Below, piece after piece: positions 62,325 to 64,000 of a DNA stretch of 64,000 bases. Numbering within the stretch: the first letter of the stretch is position 1; every line of letters begins with the position of its first letter. The notes beneath the pieces are model-generated. The model saw nothing but the letters and a program-made list of their open reading frames with translations, did no database searches and was not told where the DNA came from. Position numbers and translations under genes: made by a program. The DNA lies in the NCBI RefSeq assembly GCF_026127265.1, contig NZ_WWFG01000001.1:372001-436000 (forward strand), given 5' to 3'. The DNA is from Nostoc sp. KVJ3. Its GTDB lineage: Bacteria; Cyanobacteriota; Cyanobacteriia; Cyanobacteriales; Nostocaceae.

Positions 62325-63679
62325 ACAAGGTTTTTGACTATTTTAAATCTCGTTGGCAATCTTCTTGGAACTACTCTCTATGGGCAATGTTAATTTTCCC
62401 ATTGAGTCCATTGTTGGGGGCTGTTACTGTCGGCTTTGTCTCATTAATAACTTGGCTGAAACAATCCCGCAAAATTAATCGCCGCCCCCTCAACTGGGGA
62501 TTTGCCCTTTTGAGTATCTTGCTGCTCGTGAGTGCTGGATTTGCCGATGACAAAGCAGCAGCTTTCCTTGGCTTATTTAATTTCTTCCCATTCTTTTTAC
62601 TTTTCGCTGCCCATAGCGCTCTCATTCAAACATTTACCCAATTGCGGCAAATGGCTTGGGTTTTAGCGATCGGTTCCATACCAGTAGTAATTCTTGGTTT
62701 GGGGCAGTTATTTTTGGGCTGGAGTTTGAAATTACAAATTTTGTGGGTTGTGTTGAGTTGGACGATCGTACCAGGAGGAAATCCGCCAGGGCGCATCGCT
62801 TCATTCTTCTTGCACGCTAACACCTTTGCTGCTTATCTAGTGATAGTTTTCATCCTTGGTTTAGGCTTGTGGCTAGAACAATGGCGATTGGGTATTGAGC
62901 ATGGAGTATGGGGCATTAGTTATTCTTCCTCATCTCCCCCACTCCCCACTCCCCACTCCCCACTCCCCTTTCTCTTCTTAACTGTGGCGATGATTGCGAA
63001 TTTCATCGCCTTGATTTTTACTAACTCGCGCAATGGGTGGGCGATCGCAATTTTTGCCTGTTTAGCTTATGCACTCTACCAAGGTTGGCGCATTCTTGTC
63101 GGTGGAGTTGCTGCGATCGTCTCTAGTGTGCTTTTGGCAGCTTTTGCTCCCTCACCAGTCGCTCAAATTTTTCGCCGAGTAGTTCCTGCATTCTTTTGGG
63201 CGAGGTTAAACGATGATATGTATCCAGATCGACCAGTCGCTTTAATGCGAAAAACTCAGTGGAATTTTGCCTGGTCTTTAGCTCAGGAACATCCTTGGTC
63301 TGGCTGGGGGTTACGTAGTTTTGGTAGACTCTACAAAGCCCAGATGCAGATTCCCTTGGGTCATCCCCACAACTTTTTTTTGATGTTATCTGCTGAAACT
63401 GGTTTTCCTTGTACTCTTTTATTTTGTGGTTTACTTGGTTGGATTTTGATTGCAGGTGTCCAATTACTACGAAAGTCAAAATATATAAATACAGAAGACA
63501 GATTGATATTTTTCAGTTATCTTTTAGCTTTTGTTGCGTGGATGTTATTGAATACAGTCGATGTAACCCTTTTTGATTTTCGTTTGAATGCGCTTTCATG
63601 GTTAATTATGGCTGCTATTTGTGGAGTATTACATCGCGATCGCGAACACCACAGGCTTGCATCTCGTTCAAATCAGTAA
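62306..63679 (+). CDS. O-antigen ligase family membrane protein
   Basis: 457 residues with about eleven hydrophobic helices and the Wzy_C signature around AQEHPWSGWGLRSFGRLYKAQMQ and LGHPHNFFLMLSAETGFP. A loop near residues 200-220 (GISYSSSSPPLPTPHSPLPF) is encoded by a heptamer array and is absent from the IctB-like paralogue at 4393. It probably ligates or polymerises a surface polysaccharide. It overlaps the YaaW gene, so the two are translationally coupled. Confidence 0.85.
   Translation: MLATSLNKVFDYFKSRWQSSWNYSLWAMLIFPLSPLLGAVTVGFVSLITWLKQSRKINRRPLNWGFALLSILLLVSAGFADDKAAAFLGLFNFFPFFLLFAAHSALIQTFTQLRQMAWVLAIGSIPVVILGLGQLFLGWSLKLQILWVVLSWTIVPGGNPPGRIASFFLHANTFAAYLVIVFILGLGLWLEQWRLGIEHGVWGISYSSSSPPLPTPHSPLPFLFLTVAMIANFIALIFTNSRNGWAIAIFACLAYALYQGWRILVGGVAAIVSSVLLAAFAPSPVAQIFRRVVPAFFWARLNDDMYPDRPVALMRKTQWNFAWSLAQEHPWSGWGLRSFGRLYKAQMQIPLGHPHNFFLMLSAETGFPCTLLFCGLLGWILIAGVQLLRKSKYINTEDRLIFFSYLLAFVAWMLLNTVDVTLFDFRLNALSWLIMAAICGVLHRDREHHRLASRSNQ
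62937..62964. repeat. STRR array (CCCCACT) inside an O-antigen ligase gene
   Basis: Four perfect CCCCACT heptamers in tandem, in the coding region. Since seven is not a multiple of three, gain or loss of one unit would shift the frame. Confidence 0.92.
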
Positions 63680-63687
63680 GGAAATGA

Positions 63688-63795
63688 GGCGTTGCTGATT
63701 GCGGTATGAAAACGATTGTGCATTGCGGTGAAAAATCCTTGTAGAGATGTAAAATTTTATGTCTCATTCAAGTTCATACCTCGATTCAGCAATAC
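63688..63795. mobile_element. MITE-like inverted-end repeat near the window end
   Basis: GGCGTTGCTGATTGCGGTAT at the left and ATACCTCGATTCAGCAATAC at the right are imperfect inverted repeats about 108 bp apart. No ORF. The rest of the region up to 64000 holds no gene I can support. Confidence 0.65.
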
Positions 63796-64000
63796 CGGAA
63801 TTGACAAACAGCAACTTCAGATAGCCATAAATCCCTTTTCAGTGTATGCACTGGGGACATTTAGAGTTTTAAGTTAATAAGATCACTGTATTCACGTCTG
63901 TGACTGTGAGTGTGACTAATACCTAATTAGTCACTGTTGCTGATTGTTGGGAAGGTGTAGGGACAACCCTTTGGGGTTTTCCTGCATGACGGGCATCTCT

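Noticed and set aside
63680..64000. Search for a tRNA or other RNA gene at the window end
   Set aside because: No cloverleaf or known RNA motif could be made; only an inverted-end repeat is supported.

Overview
The window reads as chromosome of a filamentous, heterocyst-forming cyanobacterium (Nostoc/Anabaena type). HIP1 octamers (GCGATCGC) are scattered throughout, heptamer STRR arrays fill many spacers, and the core genes are of cyanobacterial type. The strongest evidence is a complete hupL element: the gene for the large subunit of the uptake hydrogenase is split into two fragments 8.5 kb apart by an insertion with perfect 16-bp direct repeats and an XisC-type recombinase just inside one end.

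Layout. 1-8.2 kb: housekeeping and signalling (murC end, murB, ebfC, a low-molecular-weight phosphatase, a Rre1/Ycf29-like response regulator, smpB, an IctB-like membrane protein, a GAF histidine kinase with a degenerate ATPase domain). 8.2-15.4 kb: exopolysaccharide/exosortase locus (DegT aminotransferase, cyanoexosortase B, its partner protein, an SLBB export protein, a Wzz/CpsD-type fusion without a tyrosine tail). 15.7-26.1 kb: mixed region with two tandem rhomboids, MEKHLA and TPR proteins, a hicBA pair with a doubtful hicA start, a three-gene ABC transporter cluster of unknown role, a Uma2 nuclease-like protein, a cold-shock/DUF1294 protein, broken antitoxins and a retropepsin-like pair.

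26.2-37.5 kb: hupL 3' part, hupL element, hupL 5' part and hupS, all on the minus strand. Joining at the 16-bp repeat restores a 531-residue HupL across the conserved segment QWPHSSYMVPGGV. The element carries xisC, three iteron-like repeats, an IS630-type element, a PEP-CTERM protein (a likely substrate of the exosortase 20 kb away), a REP-associated tyrosine transposase, several intact and decayed toxin-antitoxin modules and an AAA ATPase fused to a PD-(D/E)XK-like nuclease domain.

38.6-51.1 kb: extended hyp operon on the plus strand (TPR protein, two small membrane proteins, NifU/Rieske protein, NHL-repeat protein, hypF, C, D, E, A, B), interrupted by a minus-strand higBA-like pair and an AT-rich GIY-YIG gene. 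These genes should mature the HupSL enzyme encoded next door. 51.3-64 kb: GH13-family protein, alpha/beta hydrolase, SDR, GNAT, mnmE, a toxin-like/partner pair, a MuiA-family protein, YaaW, and an O-antigen ligase family protein.

The window is unusually rich in short mobile repeats. They include a MITE-like family with 20-bp inverted ends and about 10-bp target duplications, 41-bp and 95-bp palindromic inserts nested inside older repeats, a repeat in nearly every gap of the hyp operon, and heptamer arrays or palindromes translated in frame within hypF, an O-antigen ligase gene and a Uma2 gene. No tRNA, rRNA or CRISPR array was recognised.
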